NCBI GenBank assembly: GCA_002480525.1
Contig: DLCH01000015.1
Coordinates: 1-12,070, forward strand
Origin: Gammaproteobacteria bacterium UBA7803
GTDB lineage: Bacteria > Pseudomonadota > Gammaproteobacteria > Pseudomonadales > Azotimanducaceae
Direction of reading: 5' to 3'
Length of the DNA: 12,070 nucleotides
This document shows positions 10,833 to 12,070 of this stretch, piece after piece. Each line of letters begins with the position of its first letter. Position 1 is the stretch's first letter. Position numbers and translations under genes: made by a program. The notes beneath the pieces were generated by a model. The model was not told where the DNA came from. It saw nothing but the letters and a program-made list of their open reading frames with translations, and did no database searches.

Positions 10833-11185
10833 ATGTACATCGCGGTGCTCGTAATTCCAGTTCCCGCAGAGAATCTCGACGCCTACCGGGCATGGGCCCG
10901 GAACAGCGCAGCCATCTTCAAGCGCTACGGATGCCTGGAGATCGTCGAAGGCTGGGAAGACTTCGTGCCCGACGGGCTGCACACCACTTCCGCCGCGCGG
11001 TCGCGGCCAGGCCGGGCGAGAAGATCGTCTGCGCCTGGCAGATCTGGCCGGACCGAGACAGCTTCTACGCCTCGGAGGCCAGGATGCACGAGGACGACGC
11101 TCTGGCAGTGACCGGCGAGATTCCGTTCGACCCGGCTCGGCTGATCTACGGCTGCTTCCAGCCTCTGCACACGATGGGGCGCTAG
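10833..11185 (+). pseudogene. DUF1428 gene broken by a one-base frameshift
   Basis: From ATG 10833 the reading is a good DUF1428 start (MYIAVLVIPVPAENLDAYRAW, then IFKRYGCLEIVEGWEDFVPDGLHT) up to about 10985. Family sequence then continues in another frame from 10988: FRRAVAARPGEKIVCAWQIW, DSFYASEARMHEDD, IPFDPARLIYGCFQPL, to TAG 11183-11185. Adding one base near 10985/10986 (ACC AC TTC to ACC GAC TTC) restores the family's T-D-F-x-x-A-V stretch and gives a full-length protein of about 117 residues. No slippery heptamer is present, so programmed frameshifting is unlikely; either a real deletion or a sequencing error. The rest of both halves shows no other damage, so any inactivation is recent. 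It is the second DUF1428 copy in the window (first at 2529-2894). Confidence 0.85.
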
Positions 11186-11209
11186 CCGGACCGGCGGCCA
11201 GGCGACGCT

Positions 11210-11962
11210 TCAGGCGACCTTTCTGGCCACGTAGAACCCGTAGCCCACGTAGTCACGGTAGCGTTCGTACAGTGCGATCTCGCTCCGCTCGGCCTGGACC
11301 AGCGCCCGGGCGGCGTCGGAGTGGCCGTGACGATCCAGATAGCCGTCGAAGCGCTGCTGCATGGGCCGGTAGTAGTTGTCGAGCCAGCAGTGGGCCGGCA
11401 GCGGGAAGTAGCCCACCGGCGAGAAGCCGTGGCGCTCGAGGACCGCCATCTTGCCCGCCGCGGTATCCACCTCCGGGTATTCACGGGCCCAGTGTGCCTG
11501 CAGCGCCGCCGGCCGCTCGGCGGTCAGCCAGGTGAGCTCGGTCACCGCCAGCACACCCTGCGGCTTCAGGAACTGCCGCCAGGCGGCGACGCCGGCCTCG
11601 AACCCCATGTTGTAGATGGCGCCCTCGGACCAGATCACGTCGCAGGATGCGGCCGGCAACGGCAGCGCCCGCATCGACGCCCGCAGCGGCGTGACGCGAT
11701 CCGCCACGCCGTGGCTGGCGGCCGCGTCCGCCAGCCGGGCGAGGAACTCCGGGACGAAGTCCACGGCGACAATCGTGGCGTCGAGGGCCTCCGCCAGCAC
11801 CAGGGTGGACGCGCCGGTGCCGCAGCCGACGTCGGCGATCCGCAGGTCCGTGCGGCCGGGCAGCCCGGCGAGGGTCAGCGCGAGGCGGGTCTCGTCCGCT
11901 CCGCCCGGACCCTGGCGCGGGCCGTCGGCGTGCAGATCGATGATCAGATCGAGATCGTCCAC
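11210..11962 (-). CDS. Class I SAM-dependent methyltransferase
   Basis: A 250-residue Rossmann-fold methyltransferase. Motif I is RIADVGCGTGAST (41-53), the acidic end of beta-2 is VAVDF with D68, followed by RVTPLRASMRALPLPAASCDVIWSEGAIYNMGF (motifs II-III and post-motif region) and LKPQGVLAVTELTWL. The C-terminal third has aromatic-rich HCWLDNYYRPMQ and closes with YVGYGFYVARK. The acceptor substrate is unknown; small molecule is more likely than nucleic acid. I use the GTG whose 5' base is 11962, because the family begins with DLIIDLHADGPRQGPGG and GGGGA stands about 8 bases upstream; the open frame extends to 12058 but with low-complexity residues. This is the only - strand gene, converging on the DUF1428 pseudogene with 24 bases between. 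Confidence 0.87.
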   Translation of the reverse strand: MDDLDLIIDLHADGPRQGPGGADETRLALTLAGLPGRTDLRIADVGCGTGASTLVLAEALDATIVAVDFVPEFLARLADAAASHGVADRVTPLRASMRALPLPAASCDVIWSEGAIYNMGFEAGVAAWRQFLKPQGVLAVTELTWLTAERPAALQAHWAREYPEVDTAAGKMAVLERHGFSPVGYFPLPAHCWLDNYYRPMQQRFDGYLDRHGHSDAARALVQAERSEIALYERYRDYVGYGFYVARKVA

Positions 11963-12070
11963 TGGTGGATCCCCGAGACGTGACAGGGCGCCATATTGCC
12001 GGCGCCGCGCCGCCGGCACCATCACGCCGGCGCCGGCGCGCGCGCCTGTTGGTAGCAAATAGATCTGTCC
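11963..12070 (-). other. Upstream region of the methyltransferase gene
   Basis: 108 bases rich in overlapping GCCGGCGCC-type repeats (about 11986-12046), which can form several alternative hairpins. No sure promoter is visible; CAATAT, read on the - strand within these repeats, is a weak -10 candidate. The window ends here. Confidence 0.3.

Noticed and set aside
10981..10995. Programmed ribosomal frameshift in the DUF1428 gene
   Set aside because: No slippery heptamer or Shine-Dalgarno-like stimulator at the junction; a single lost base in ACC-GAC-TTC is simpler.
1..12070. Transposase, insertion sequence, CRISPR array, tRNA, rRNA or phage genes
   Set aside because: Looked for on both strands; no matching protein motifs, spaced repeats or RNA folds were seen. 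Repeats in 1-4450 are attC copies, and integron recombination explains the gene mosaic there.

Overview
This window most likely comes from the chromosome of an environmental proteobacterium, probably a gammaproteobacterium. The assignment is an inference from the attC type, the high GC content and the protein families; no rRNA, tRNA or housekeeping gene is present to confirm it. Almost every gene is on the + strand; only the last one (a methyltransferase, 11210-11962) is on the - strand.

Left part (1 to about 4450): a stretch of integron gene cassettes. Small unrelated one- or two-gene units, all in the same orientation, are separated by copies of a roughly 100-bp element with the hallmarks of attC: an RYYYAAC R'' box, a GTTRRRY R' box, imperfect L''/L' arms with an extra base, and a shared terminal hairpin with a TTCC loop. 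Two sites are intact (514-613 and 1827-1926, both exactly 100 bp between outer box ends). Three are degenerate (1223-1262, 2339-2425, 4363-4450). Cargo in order: the 3' part of a brnT-type toxin with its HTH antitoxin; a RelE-superfamily toxin with an XRE antitoxin under its own promoter/operator; a GFA/CENP-V-type zinc protein; an Imm51-like exported protein; a DUF1428 protein; and a translationally coupled pair made of an aminoglycoside-adenylyltransferase-like nucleotidyltransferase and a two-helix membrane protein. Gene orientation predicts that intI and attI lie to the left, outside the window, so position 4450 would be the distal, eroding end of the array.

Right part (about 4450 to 11200): GC-rich sequence with compact, mostly single-domain accessory proteins, still all on +: an exported DJ-1/PfpI-like protein, DUF1801, DinB-like, a second GFA protein, a VOC protein, an exported TIMP-like protein, a DUF6306-like protein coupled to a PIN-domain protein with a degraded active site, an ankyrin protein coupled to a small four-helix membrane protein, a truncated GNAT gene overlapping a second VOC gene, and a second DUF1428 gene broken by one missing base. 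No attC remains here, but the families are typical cassette cargo and two of them (GFA, DUF1428) also occur in the array, so this block may be an old array that has lost its recombination sites. This is a hypothesis. The window ends with a class I SAM-dependent methyltransferase on the - strand.

The genes do not form one pathway. The left part combines array-stabilising toxin-antitoxin units with possible defence or immunity cargo. The least explained unit is the nucleotidyltransferase plus membrane-protein pair.
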